DNA from: Paragyromitra xinjiangensis
Lineage: Eukaryota > Ascomycota > Pezizomycetes > Pezizales > Discinaceae
DNA: 64,000 nt
NCBI GenBank assembly: GCA_038503065.1
Contig: JBCAMK010000014.1
Location: forward strand, 186,001-250,000
Direction of reading: 5' to 3'
Shown here: positions 1 through 11,900 of the stretch, piece after piece
Numbering within the stretch: the first letter of the stretch is position 1
Layout of the letters: each line of letters opens with the position of its first letter
Position numbers and translations under genes: made by a program
The notes under the pieces: model-generated
Told to the model about the DNA's origin: nothing
What the model saw: only the letters and a program-made list of their open reading frames with translations
Databases searched by the model: none

Positions 1-3000
1 ATGAGCTGGTGAGAATATGCGCTTCATCGGGTTATCTTGGTACTTATTTCCTTGAACGAAAACGGATGTAGTGAACAGCGCATGCCTCCAGGAACGAGTG
101 TTTCCGGAAAGCAGCCTCAACCACGACTCTGCGTCAGGAAGAGCACCCTGCGATGGCGAGGATGACAGCCTATAGGTGACTTTGTTCGCCTCTTCAGAAA
201 TCGTCAATCCATCAACTTCCTCAACATCTTCCACAGCTGCCAGTTGCCGGCCACCAAAGTATTCAACTACGGGAATAGTAGACTCGTCACCAGCATACAC
301 ATCCTTGGTCAAGCTAGCGATATGCGCTCCGTGGACACCATCCAAGATATCTTTGATCGGCTCGTCTACGATTGTTGAATATTTTGCCGCCATAGGACCC
401 TGGAGGATACAAGTTCTACCAACATCCTGACCCACAACAGCCTCCAAATCCTCTGACTGCCAAAGTGAATCTTTCTTGAACCAGTACTCAAAGTTCTCAT
501 CAAGAGACGGGACGAACGGTACAGGCTTTTGTCCTTGTCTCTGGCACAGCAACAAGAAGTGCTGCATATCTTGAGCGTTGATGAGCTGCGTGTTGGCTTC
601 TGGATACTGACTCAAGATTTTTTCAACAGTCTGGAAAGGATCATCCAAATCGGCATAATTCTGGAGCAAAGAAGGTTTGCCCAACTCTGTAGTGAAACGT
701 TCCTCGATACGTCGGATAAAGTCGCCAGTAAGACGCTTCAATGAAGGATCGATCCATCGAAATTCGTGCTTCACGTACATGAGCTCAACCATGCGACGAA
801 CGACCTCGGCGTAAGTCATATCCTCAAGATCGACGGCTTCACCGGCAGTGTTACGGCCAAACCAAGTCTTTTGGAAATCAGCGTTGAGGCGTTTGATAAT
901 GTAGTCACGCTGCTTTTTAAGCTCCACCAGGCGCTTAACTTTATCAAGAGAGAAGATAGTGCGATCAAATTCAGCCCTATGGGAAGTCAGTAGAATCCAG
1001 TGTTTTGCAGGTGATTAGAAATTCACCATAGCTTTACACCACGAGTGGCAAGCTTGTGGATAGGCTCGCCCATTTCCGAAAGAACAGTAATGACACCACC
1101 TGCAGGTCCTTTATAGGTCTTCTCCCAGTCCTTATCCTCCAATCCTGGCGCTTCACAAATGGCTTTCTTGGCCTATAGAAAGTAAATCAGCAACTGCATC
1201 TCCGAATCGAGCTAGAATTTAAATTCACTCACGTTCAAGCTGGTATGCGCTTCCTTAGCAGTCATGACTCTGCTAGCGAACAAAACACCATCAAACGGCA
1301 TTGGCGGGTACTTGAACTTCTCGGACCAGGCACCGGTTAAGTAAGGGTAGGTATCCTCCGCACCACCGAAACCAGACCCGGCGACAAGTGCGATATTTTC
1401 ACATTTTCGGATACGCCCATACATCTGTAAGATCGGCTGGTGGAAATCCTCAAAAGAGTGATGTCCACCACCACGTCCACCAGTCCACTGAAGAATAACC
1501 GGAAAAGTAGGATTAGCCTTAGCGATATTAATAACTTGCTGGATAGCATCGACGGAACCAGGCTTAAATGAAATATGTTTCAATCCAATAGTTTCGATAT
1601 ACTCGTTGGCAACTTCGATAGACGGCACGCCAGCACCAATCGTCAACCCTTCGATGGGGACACCTTCTGAGCGGAGCTGTTGGAGAAGGGGGATCTGCCA
1701 GGACATAGCGCGGGGGTTGACGTAGATTAAATTCACGGTGATACCAGCGCCAGCGGTGGTGCCCTCTTCGATCTTGCGCAATGCCTCCGTGAGGCCTCTA
1801 GCATTGTAATATCCACCACCTGGCAAAAGTTGTTAGGACCGGAAATAAGAAACTTTGCAAAGAATTTGTAAGACCTACCAGCCAATTCAATTTGATAACC
1901 AGCATTCATGGTCGCGGCCACGAAATCCCAAGGTACAGTACAAGGGGTCATGCCCGCAACCATAACCGGGGGTCTTCCCAATAACCTCGAAAACTTGGTG
2001 TCGACAAAGGTCTGACCTTGCTTGGTTTTGACAAGCTTTGGCCCATGCTGTTCAAGCCAATTTACAGCATACTTGACAGCGTGCTCATCATCTCTGTCGA
2101 ATAACTCAGGTTTGTATCCCACCTCTTGATTTGTCCCTTCAAATGAACCAGCAATAATTGTCCGAACACCGGTACCATCCTTGTTACGGTGTGTTAGGAC
2201 ACCAAGACCAGAGATTCCTCCCGGACCGAAATCCAGAATATGGGTAGCCTTGGGGAAAGTGGTGGCAGCTTCCCAGTGTACTGGGAGCTGGGTGATCATG
2301 TTGACTAGTTCTGAAATGACTGATTCTCCCCCATCCTTATTTTTACGGAGATCTTCACCGGTGAATGTGTTGAAAACAGGTATTGCAAGCGCCTTCCTAG
2401 TAAAGGTCTTGATATCTTTGAGGTCATCTTCGATGATTGAAGTCGCTGCTTCTAAATAAGGCGAATGGAAAGGAGCAGAGATAGGCAAAAATCGGTTCGT
2501 GAAGCGAACTTTCCTTTCAGTAAAGGGAACGCGATTTTGGTCTAAGCCTGTGGGTGCCTTCACTTTCCTGAGACTTAAGTTAAGACCATACAAAGATTGC
2601 GGAGGACCAGTGACAACGACGTTCCGGGCACCGTTGATGAGAGAGATGTGGATATGTCTGTCTGCTGGCAGATGATGGTTGGTGATATCCACATGGTGTT
2701 GTACTTGAGCCTGAGAAAGATCTCGAATGGACAACATAGGAGAGGGGGTGCCCTCTCCCTCGTTGATCGAGTCTTGAAGGACACTAGGAGCGAGTGAAGT
2801 ACGAGGGTATGTCTGTTGAGAACGACATCCGATCCAGAAGAGCACTGTCAAAGAGTCATGTACGATCTTGTAGAAAGATTCCCAAGATGACGCAGATGCG
2901 ATCGCTGCAGCAGTAATGACGCCCTGCGAGTGTCCCGTACTACCAGAGAACCTTTCCCGCAACTCGCCAGGTTGCTTTCCGAGGATCTTACAGGTGACAA

Positions 3001-3781
3001 AGTAGTGCGACAGCTGAACTAACCCAATTAAGGGCAGAGATACGGGTGCCGAAACGAGGTATGTAAGATCGGGAGTGGCATCTTCATCTTGTAGCCACCT
3101 CATGACATCCAATCCCTTCGAATAAACTTTCCCAGCTTTCGGATCTCGAGACAACGAATTAAGAACATGGGCACATGAGGTCAAGAACTCCTCCACCATC
3201 CCACCGTACACGTTGAATACCTCCCGGAGCTCATTAAAGTACTCCTCGATATTTCCTTGACCTCCAAAAACAACATAGACACCAGCTTGCCCGTCCGCAA
3301 CGGCACGAAATAGAGCAGACTCATGAGCCTTGATAGGACGGTTTGTAGCCTGACGAGCAGCATAATAGTGTTTGACAACATCCAGTCTCTTCGATGGAAT
3401 TCCGGGCAATTGAGCAGCCACGGCGTGAACTTCGTTTCCCCGCAGGAAACGAGATTCGAATTCGCCTAGAACAAGCCGCAGGACGTCCTCATAGGTTCCT
3501 TGGGCATCATCCTCGCCCTCAAGCACCTGCTGTGTTACGTATCCAAGGAAGCGAGCAAGAAGTTCAGGCACTGACGATGGTTCATCGTCAAGAGCCAATT
3601 CGTCTGTGGGATTAGGCAAATGAGTGGAGAATCGCTGGCGCAGCTCAGATGCATGATAGTGGAGGGCTGTGGGGACAAGGAGAGCGTGCTCCAGAGAACC
3701 GTGACTGAGCACGAGGGGACGCAGAGATGATGCAGAGTGAGGGGTAGAGACCCCAGTGGTTGTTCCTGTGGTGCCGTACAT
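1..3781 (-). CDS. FAS1: Fatty acid synthase subunit beta (FAS1), partial, 3' end beyond left edge
   Basis: Beta subunit of the cytosolic fungal type I fatty acid synthase; with the alpha subunit it forms the alpha6beta6 complex that makes long-chain acyl-CoA from acetyl- and malonyl-CoA. Exons read on the minus strand: 3781-1879, 1819-1233, 1172-1027 and 976-1. Introns are 58, 60 and 50 bp with GT/AG ends, and the frame stays open to position 1. The first 1204 residues are visible of about 2050 expected. An acetyltransferase domain comes first, with nucleophile Ser285 in GHSQG. The enoyl reductase domain follows, with [17 protein letters not shown] across intron 1 and [14 protein letters not shown]. 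Then comes the start of the dehydratase region. The malonyl/palmitoyl transferase lies off the window. The start is the first ATG (MYGTTG), matching the usual N-terminus of the family; a TTG two codons upstream is not used. It is divergent from FAS2. Confidence 0.97.
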
Positions 3782-4815
3782 GATCAAGTGAGGTGAAGTG
3801 TCTGGCGGGGTGGAATTGGTTGTTCTCGTCTAGGAAGCTAATTAACAAGCCAGTCAGCGTACTGCATGAAGAAAGAACGAAAAGATTTTCTTGATAGCAA
3901 AATCAATTGCATCCTTTTTTTCATTTTGCTTTGAGCGGAAAACTCACGAAGGATAGAACAACGCTCTAGTCTAATTAATACTGTTTCCTCAATTAAGTGG
4001 AAAATGGACAAAACGAAGAAAAAAACGTGCTCAATTCCTGAGGCAATAGGTCGTGATCGTTCGTGAAAGAATTGATTAAGGGGATGATGATGGACAAGAA
4101 CCAGAGCTAGAGGAAGGGGGGGATAGAGGAGAACAGTGAAAGGGAGGAGGGGGTGGAGGAACTGAAGTAATTGCAGCAGAAGATATGGAGGGGAATGCGT
4201 GGCACGGATTAGACTAAGACGTAAGGATACGCCGGACACGATAGCTACCAAAGCACGCAGAAAGAGCTTTCCTCACATGCAGGAAGCCTTAGAATGATTT
4301 TTTTTTTCTTCCTTCTTCTCTATCGTAGTGGAGGGGAGAGATCCTGGTCCATAGCTTGCCGTTCCTCCTCTGCTCTACAGAACAAGTCATGCAAAATGTT
4401 GAGGGGTGAATGGGTCCGCGCCAAGACCTGCAGACCCAAATGTCCCTGCAGGCCCGTTGGTTATCGCTGATCGATCCCTTGGACCCTTGGGTCCTTTCCC
4501 AACAACGGGGTCTGGAATATTCCTCAACCTTCAACAAACAACAAAGTGGTTTCTGCTTCAGTTCTCCTTCAATAGCCCTCAACGTTTAGTATTCCTTTTT
4601 TATATCCTCGGCCTCTCAACCTGAGATGTAATCTTCCTCGAAGTTTGATTACAATAATAATATAACTCACTTTGATGGGGTTTCGTATTCTTCATGTTGT
4701 ACTTGTTGGGAGCAAGGAGTTGAACGTCTTATCAGAATGGCAACCGTGCTATGCCTGCTATTCGCGGCGCATGTTTCGGACATGAGTACATGCTTGCGCC
4801 ATACTGGCATTTTAA
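3782..4815 (-). promoter_or_regulatory. FAS1-proximal half of the FAS1/FAS2 divergent promoter region
   Basis: This is the non-coding stretch between the FAS1 start codon and the inserted transposon. Read on the minus strand it contains a C/T-rich tract at about 4107-4160, some 330-380 bp upstream of the ATG. Such tracts are common upstream of strongly expressed fungal genes. I see no gene here and did not assign any transcription factor site. Before the transposon arrived, this segment and 7995-8996 formed one intergenic region of about 2.05 kb. Confidence 0.5.
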
Positions 4816-4822
4816 CCCCGTG
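4816..4822. repeat. Target-site duplication, left copy (7 bp)
   Basis: CCCCGTG directly precedes the left terminal inverted repeat at 4823 and is repeated exactly at 7988-7994, directly after the right terminal repeat. This is the footprint expected of a cut-and-paste insertion. Confidence 0.75.
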
Positions 4823-4947
4823 TACGGGGGCACGTAGCTACCAAAGTCTAATCTGCGATTTGGCAGCAACCGAGCTCTCAGCACAGCGCAACCACAACTG
4901 CGCGCCCACAAATAAAGAGATGTATGAAAATAATTTCGCTTTACTAG
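4823..4947 (+). repeat. Left terminal inverted repeat
   Basis: Inverted match to 7862-7987. Compared with the right copy it lacks about 8 bp of a GCGCA-type microsatellite and carries about 7 extra bases in the CCCACAAATAAAGAG part. The outer end is TACGGGGGCACG and the inner end CTTTACTAG. Confidence 0.85.
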
Positions 4948-5993
4948 CTGTCTTAGGGAATAGATTATTTATATATAGATGAAAAAATTCCACATATGTT
5001 CTATTTATCTGCCTGGTCATCCTGCAGTCCCCTAATTGCACCAGCACTGTATGCTGCTAGTCAACTTGACTGCATGAAATAGAGCTAAAAACCCTACATG
5101 CCTAGCATAATCCAACACCAATGCATTACTAGTAGATAAATGTGCACGATAAGAGTAAAGCTAGAGTACAACAATAGGTGTCCTTATACTAAAAAGATAG
5201 GGTACAAGTGGGTATCCACGGCAGTTGACTACTAAACAGTGAACAACAAATACTATAACAGCATAGTATCTTGTATTCTTCTCCCAACACCTTTGCTATT
5301 TTCTTGTACCTTGCTACCTCATCTGTTACCTCATTATCTACCCTCACTACCTATCCACCTCACTACCTACTTATCTCATCAAAAATCACTTGATTTATCA
5401 TCATATCTATCCTCGCAACATGTCAAAATACCATGTTTCCAAACATATTCATCAAGCACAAATACTTGATATACAGTCATTATATCGAGGAGAATAAAAC
5501 CATCCAAGAGACTTTAAATATGTTACAGTTCTTTGGGACTGAAGTGTTCTTGTCTACTTTAATGAATAGAATGAAAGAATGGGGTTTTACCAAAAATAAG
5601 CAATCAGAGGATACTGTACCATCACTACGTAGGAGTTGGCATACTTATTTTTGGGTAAGATGTTTAAATGATACAAAGATTTTAAGGGTAAATATGATTT
5701 AACTTATTGATTATTGATGGAATAAAGCTAATATCATTAAGATTTTACAAAGTATGGATACCAAATAGAACAACGTCGTTTGATACTTATTCTAAATCTA
5801 TGGGGATGTTTAGACAGCAATCTTGAGAGAATATTAATGAAGAAGGTGATTGGAAGCTTCAAAAAGTAATTGAAGCAGAATTAGAAAAAGGAAATATTAC
5901 ATTATCACGGTAGGCGAATTTGTATGGGTTCATTTACTGAAACATGGGTATTCTAGCGTCACATGAAGTTAACTTCATTTTAATGATTTTAAG

Positions 5994-5998
5994 TATCA
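5994..5998. repeat. 5-bp target-site duplication of the solo LTR, left copy
   Basis: TATCA lies directly before the LTR start (TGTAACGCC) and again at 6533-6537 directly after its end (CGTGACA). Five base pairs is the usual duplication for Ty1/copia and Ty3/gypsy integrases. Confidence 0.7.
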
Positions 5999-6532
5999 TG
6001 TAACGCCACGCTCTTCGTGACGGTAACATGACTCGAACAAGATATATGGCGGTAGTGTTCGCGTGACATGTGTTCTTTCAGCGTCAATCGAACTCGTGTT
6101 TCAACTCACTTCGTCGTTGTCTTTAGTGTAGACATTATACAAGTGTTGTTATAGTTGAGAAGAGGCTTCGATTTATAACTTAGAAGATTGCGTACAGAAC
6201 TAAACTAACTATCTACTCGACCTCTCTTATATAGAGGTCGATACATGACTTTTTATACTCCTACTACGCAATACCATTGCGTAGTCTCTGACGCGTACAT
6301 TAGCTATGATGTGATGCCTACGCAAGCTATTGCGTAGTCATGACTCAGTACATGATGTCATAAGAAATCCAACTGCGTAATACATTGCGCGTCCCCTCGT
6401 CATGATCTTCATGACGCAATACATGATGTAGTTTCTCTCTCCATTAGTTCCTCGTGATGTAGTTTCTCCCTCCATTAGTTCCTTTTGTGATGTAATCGAA
6501 ATGAATGAAGGTCTCGATAGAGGTTCGTGACA
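5999..6532. mobile_element. Solo LTR (534 bp) nested inside the DNA transposon
   Basis: The segment starts TGTAACGCC and ends TTCGTGACA, giving the TG...CA ends of LTR retrotransposons. It is flanked by TATCA on both sides and contains a TATATAGAGG-like promoter stretch near 6229. It interrupts the transposase between KHGYSSV and SERIRRAL. No internal retrotransposon genes are present, so it is the product of LTR-LTR recombination. The superfamily (copia or gypsy) cannot be told from the LTR. Confidence 0.75.
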
Positions 6533-7861
6533 TATCAATGTTAACTTAAATTAGTGAGCGCATCAGAAGAGCCTTAAAAGTTGTGGACCCAGTGGGAGTT
6601 GAGAATCGTTGGAAAGGAGTTAATCGACATCATACAGTTACATGTCCCGCTCCAATTGGTGTTGGTCTATCGATGGTCACCTCAAACTACAGATGTTTGG
6701 AATTGAGATATATGCAGCCATTGATCTATTCTCGCTACATAACATGGTTTTATTGTGGAGTATCTGCGAAAACTGGTATCGGATGTTCTGAGTCAGTTTT
6801 AGAAGTAGCGAAAGTTCAAAACTGTATACCTCTTCATATACGAGCAGATAGAGGTACTGAAACTATGATGATTATTGAATCATTTTGGAGCTTTCATAGA
6901 GTAGAAAGTCCTGATGTGACTTTCCCGTATGATTCTGGTATGGAACTTCTACACGAAATGTCAGAATTGAGGCTGGTGGGGGCAGTTAACTAAAGGAGCA
7001 ACAATTGAATGGAAGGTAAGATTGTCACATGCGATTAGAAGAAATAGTTTATCTAATAAATATATAGAGGCATTTTCGAAAGCTGCAACAAGACAATCTT
7101 TTTCATGAGGATAGTATGGAAGATACTATCAGTCTTTTATACACATATCTCACTCTATTACGAGCAAAATTGCATATCTTTGTTGAGAGATGGAACAACC
7201 ATAAAATCAGGAAGAAAGCAATTGACCAAATCTTCCAACTGGTGAACCATTCTACAACTACAGTTTCCTCCCGACAACATATCAAATTATGGTCAACCAC
7301 CGTCATTGGAAAGAATTAGTGAAATTAAAGCGCAAAAGTTGCAAAATATAGATACTTGGAGAGTTATATGGGGTATGTATCTAACACTTACTCAAAAAAT
7401 ATAATTTACTGATGTTAAAGATCATAATATATACCTACCAGACACTACGATGGCTTACTGTCATGCTTTACTAGTTTAAGCTGGCTTTCCTATTAATATT
7501 AGTTATGAAGATTGTATGCCCGATGGTCAGAAATCTCATTTTGCTATGTATTGCTTTTTGAGAATTCATGTGCGAAGGCATGTCAGTAAAGGAAATCAAA
7601 ATCCTGTACTTTCGCTTCTTCCTAAACCCAAAGAACACAAACCTAGTGTTAAGAAAAGAAAGAGACAGCAATCAATTGTAGAGGTCGAGGCAGAGTTTTA
7701 TGGGGAAGAAGAAGGTGATGTAACAACTGATGAAAGTGGGGCAGAGAGGGATTCTGATAGTGAATAAGGCTCAAGTTTTGGTAGAATAGGATGACCTATA
7801 ATATATTAAGTCTTTATGTGAGATATTTCTCTAGGTACAATTAATCTATTTCCTGAAGCCT

Positions 7862-7987
7862 CTAGTAAAGCGAAATTATTTTCATACATCTCTTGGGCGC
7901 GCAGTTGTGGTTGCTGCGCTGCGCTGCGCTGAGAGTTCGGTTGCTGCCAAACCGCAGATTAGACTTTGGTAGCTACGTGCCCCCGTA
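7862..7987 (-). repeat. Right terminal inverted repeat
   Basis: Reverse-complement partner of 4823-4947; ends in GTGCCCCCGTA directly before the second CCCCGTG. Confidence 0.85.
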
Positions 7988-7994
7988 CCCCGTG

Positions 7995-8996
7995 TCACAG
8001 GGCTCACGGCAATAATTGCTTTTGCTTGCAGTTATGTACCGTGGTGGCGGAACCTCCGGTCTGAATACCTCACCTGCCTATTCCCACCACGGATAGACCT
8101 GTTGCCATGACCAAGTTTTCGGCCCGAGACAGATCAATAAATTTCCTTCCGGTCAACCGAGCAATTAAAGTTATTTGAGGATAATTACAGCAGCGATAGT
8201 AACTGTTAAAAAGCTAAATAAAGAAGACACCGGACTGAGAAAGGCAGAACCAAGAGGAAGCCTGTAGGAAGCCTTGAATTGCGGTGAAGGTTGCGGTTTC
8301 CTAGGTCTCGAGTCTTGACGCTTGATATTCCAAACTGGACTGGGTCCCAACACTTTTCGACCCCTGTGGGCAAAAAACTTCGCGGATAGACCCCACCAAA
8401 GGGGGGCAAAGAGCTCCCTCTAGGAGTCGTTGATAGAGTGATAGAGCACTCTAGTGATATGCCGGGAACAGCCCCTGTTATCCCTGCTGCTCCAGCAGTG
8501 TGGTGTTGGCTCAACGGGCGACACGAGAAAGAAGGAAAGAAAGAAAGCAAAGGGAAAGACTAGGCGTCGAATAGCTTCATACTTTTACTGCTTCAACTTC
8601 CCCTCTGCTGCACGTACCCACGTTCTACTTACCCCCTCATCCACCACGTCTCCGTGCTCAATTCTTCATATCCTCTTTACTTCAATTCCCTCCTTCTCCT
8701 CCCCCTCCTCCCATCCCCCCCGTGCGTCGACTCCCCGTATCCGCCGGCCATTTCCATTCCCTTTGCCATTGACGAAAATAAACCCATCATAGAGGAGTTT
8801 AGACGGTAGTTGGACGCTCTCCCGAAACGGCCGCTAATTAGCCCTTTTTTTATCCTGAATTTTATCTCCAATCCTTATAAATCAATCTTGGTTTTGGGTT
8901 CTCTTCACCACTGCCAGTTTTAATACCCCTCCTTCTCCTCCGGAAGCCTTTTAATTTTCAGCAACAACTTGGAGGGTCCCTTCACCACATACAATC
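7995..8996 (+). promoter_or_regulatory. FAS2-proximal half of the divergent FAS promoter region
   Basis: Non-coding stretch between the transposon and the FAS2 ATG. A C/T-rich tract at about 8676-8725, roughly 270-320 bp upstream of the start codon, mirrors the one on the FAS1 side. Short ORFs here show no family resemblance. No specific factor site is assigned. Confidence 0.5.
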
Positions 8997-11900
8997 ATGA
9001 GACCTGAACAAGAGCAAGAACTGGCCTACACCTTAATGGTGGAACTTCTGGCATACCAGTTTGCCAGTCCCGTCAGATGGTTTGGATTCATCACCCCACT
9101 TACTATTTCTCCAAGCTCTAGTTGCTGATTCTAATTGATTTATCAGGATTGAAACCCAAGATGTGATTCTCTCTCAACACTCAGCAGAACGACTCGTCGA
9201 AATTGGTCCATCCGACACTCTCGGTGGCATGGCCCGACGCACTCTCGCAGCCAAATACGAAGCCTACGATGCGGCTCAATCTCTCCAGCGCCAAATTCTA
9301 TGCTACAATAAGGATGCGAAAGAAATCTATTATGATGTCGAACCAGTTGAGGAGGAAGTAGCGACCCCAGAAGCTCCGAGTTCAGGCTCAGCACCAGCTT
9401 CTGCAGCTGCAGCTGCAGCTTCAGCTCCAGTTGCTGCTGCGCCTGCTCCATCCTCGGGCCCAGCAGCCCAGGTTGCCGATGCACCAGTCCAAGCTGTAGA
9501 TATTGTCCGATCACTCATTGCCCAAAAACTGAAAAAGTCGTTGGCGGAAATCCCATTGTCGAAAGCCATCAAAGATTTGGTCAATGGCAAAAGCACGCTG
9601 CAGAATGAGATCTTGGGAGGTTCGTCTCCACTCTCCATCAGTAAATGAACTGAACTTCGCTCACAAAAATGCAGATTTACAAAAGGAATTCGGAAACACC
9701 CCCGAGAAACCCGAAGATACTCCTTTAGACGAATTGGGTGCAGCTATGCAAGCTACCTTCAACGGCCAGCTCGGGAAACAATCTAGTTCGATGATCGCTC
9801 GCATGATCTCGTCAAAGATGCCTGGTGGTTTCAATATCACGATGGCCAGAAAATATCTCCAGGACCGCTGGGGCCTCCAGTCAGGCCGACAGGACGGTGT
9901 TTTGTTACTCGCAATCACTATGGAACCAGCAGCAAGGCTAGGAAGCGAAAACGACGCAAAAGCATTTTTGGACGATGTGTCAACGAAGTATGCTGCAGCT
10001 TCAGGTATCTCACTTTCTGCACCTGCTGCTGGCGGCTCGTCCGGTGGTGGTGGTGGCGGAATGATGATGGATCCTGCTGCGATCGATGCTTTGACCAAGG
10101 ATCAGAGAGCTTTGTTCAAGCAGCAGCTTGAATTGCTCGCAAGATACCTTAAGATGGATCTTCGTGCTGGCGATAAGGCATTTGTTGGATCCCTAGATAC
10201 ACAGAAAGTTCTTCAGGCACAGCTCGATTTGTGGAATGTTGAGCACGGCGAGATCTATGCTGCGGGTATCGAACCTTCCTTCTCACCCCTCAAGGCCCGA
10301 GTTTATGATTCCTCATGGAATTGGGCTCGACAGGACGCTCTTCACATGTATTTTGATATTGTTTTTGGTCGCCTAAAGCTTGTCGATCGTGAAATCGTCT
10401 CACGATGTATCCACATCATGAACCGTTCCAACCCCACATTGCTCGAGTATATGCAGTACCACATCGATCATTGCCCCGCTGAACGCGGTGAAACCTATCA
10501 GCTCGCAAAAGAGCTCGGAGAGCAACTCATCGCCAACTGTCAGGAGGTTATTGGCCATTCTCCCGTCTTCAAGGATGTCCAATACCCCACAGCTCCCCAA
10601 ACCACGATCGACGCACAGGGAAATATGTCGTATGCTGAAGTTCCCCGCCCAGCTATCCGAAAACTTGAACATTACGTCAAGGAGATGGTCGCCGGTGGAA
10701 AGCTGAGCGAGTACGGTAACCGCACGAAAGTCCAAAACGACTTGGCCAAGATCTACAAGATCATCAAACAGCAGCATAAGATCACAAAGTCCTCCCAAAT
10801 GCAGATCAAGACTCTTTATGCCAACATCTATAAGAGTTTGGCTATGAACGAGGCTCAGATACTCCAAGAAAAGGGAGATAAGAGCAAAAAGGGTGCTGCC
10901 AATAAGAAGAATAACTCCGGAAAGGGACGTGTCGAATGCATTCCATTCCTGCATCTAAAGAGGAAGGAGGACCATGGCTGGGAATATTCCAAGAAGCTTA
11001 CAGGGCTATATTTGGACTGTCTAGAGCGGGCTGCTGCGGTACGTCTATCATCTTTAGCTCTTTAGGCCACAATTTCTAACGATTTCTTTAGTCAGGAGTC
11101 ACTTTTGACGGAAAGAATGTTCTCATGACTGGTGCAGGTGCTGGCTCAATCGGAGCAGAGGTTCTTCAGGGCCTCCTTAGCGGTGGTGCTAGAGTGGTTG
11201 TCACTACAAGTAGATTCTCACGCGAGGTAACTGAGTACTATCAAGCGATGTACACCAAATATGGCTCTCGCGGCTCTCAATTGATTGTTGTTCCTTTCAA
11301 TCAAGGTAAGTCAAAACATTTATCAGCTGCATTTACAACCAAAATTAATTCTGTGATATAGGTAGCAAGCAGGATTGTGAGGCTCTTGTAAACTATGTCT
11401 ACGACGCAAAGAACGGTCTTGGGTGGGATTTGGACTTCGTTGTTCCTTTCGCCGCCATCACTGAGAACGGTCGTGAAATCGACAATCTCGACTCTAAGTC
11501 AGAGCTTGCCCACAGGATCATGTTAACCAATCTGCTCCGCCTTCTCGGTATGATCAAGACCAACAAGGCTTCTCGCGGCTATGAAACTCGCCCTGCCCAG
11601 GTCATCCTTCCTCTTTCTCCCAACCACGGTACCTTCGGTAACGATGGTATGTACTCCGAGTCGAAGTTGGCTCTAGAGACATTGTTCACTAGGTGGCACT
11701 CTGAGTCGTGGGGCAACTATCTCACTATCTGCGGTGCTGTCATCGGTTGGACTCGTGGAACCGGATTGATGGGCGGAAATAACTCCATTGCCGAGGGTGT
11801 TGAGAAGTTGGGTGTCCGGACATTCTCGCAGCAAGAAATGGCATTCAATCTTCTGGGTCTCATGGCACCGGCCGTTGTTGACCTTTGCCAAATCGAGCCA

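Larger units (their letters stand above)
5420..7767 (+). pseudogene. Transposase of the long-TIR element, frameshifted and interrupted
   Basis: A degraded transposase lies on the plus strand. An ATG at 5420 opens a short frame that shifts near 5480 into a helix-turn-helix-like segment (IEENKTIQETLNML ... RMKEWGFTKN), resembling Clr5-type DNA-binding domains. After the solo LTR come SERIRRALKVVDPVGVENR and then a DDE/integrase core. VWSIDG gives the first Asp and RADRGTE the second. The Glu sits in a RIEA-WWGQL motif that is broken by a one-base deletion near 6970. Another frameshift falls just after AID near 6725. LLRAKLHIFVERWNNHKIR (from about 7145) and an acidic Ser/Glu-rich tail ending at a TAA at 7767 match the C-terminal layout of this family. 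Introns are plausible (for example 7371-7420) but were not fixed. Confidence 0.75.
4823..7987 (+). mobile_element. 3165-bp DNA transposon with long TIRs inserted in the FAS1/FAS2 promoter, inactive
   Basis: The element is bounded by 125-126 bp terminal inverted repeats (4823-4947 and 7862-7987) that start TACGGGGGCACGTAGC. They are almost identical apart from a few substitutions and two short indels. A 7-bp target duplication (CCCCGTG) flanks them. Inside is a degraded transposase with an N-terminal helix-turn-helix and an integrase-like DDE core of the type labelled 'integrase core domain' in fungal and animal proteins. It has frameshifts and is interrupted by a solo LTR, so it cannot move on its own. 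The well-preserved TIRs against the broken ORF suggest decay by small indels, or an insertion recent relative to the age of the locus. Confidence 0.85.

Noticed and set aside
9330..10954. Long minus-strand ORFs opposite FAS2 (9330-9638, 9661-10098, 10400-10954)
   Set aside because: They are antisense shadows of the FAS2 exons; their composition mirrors FAS2 codons and no motif is present.
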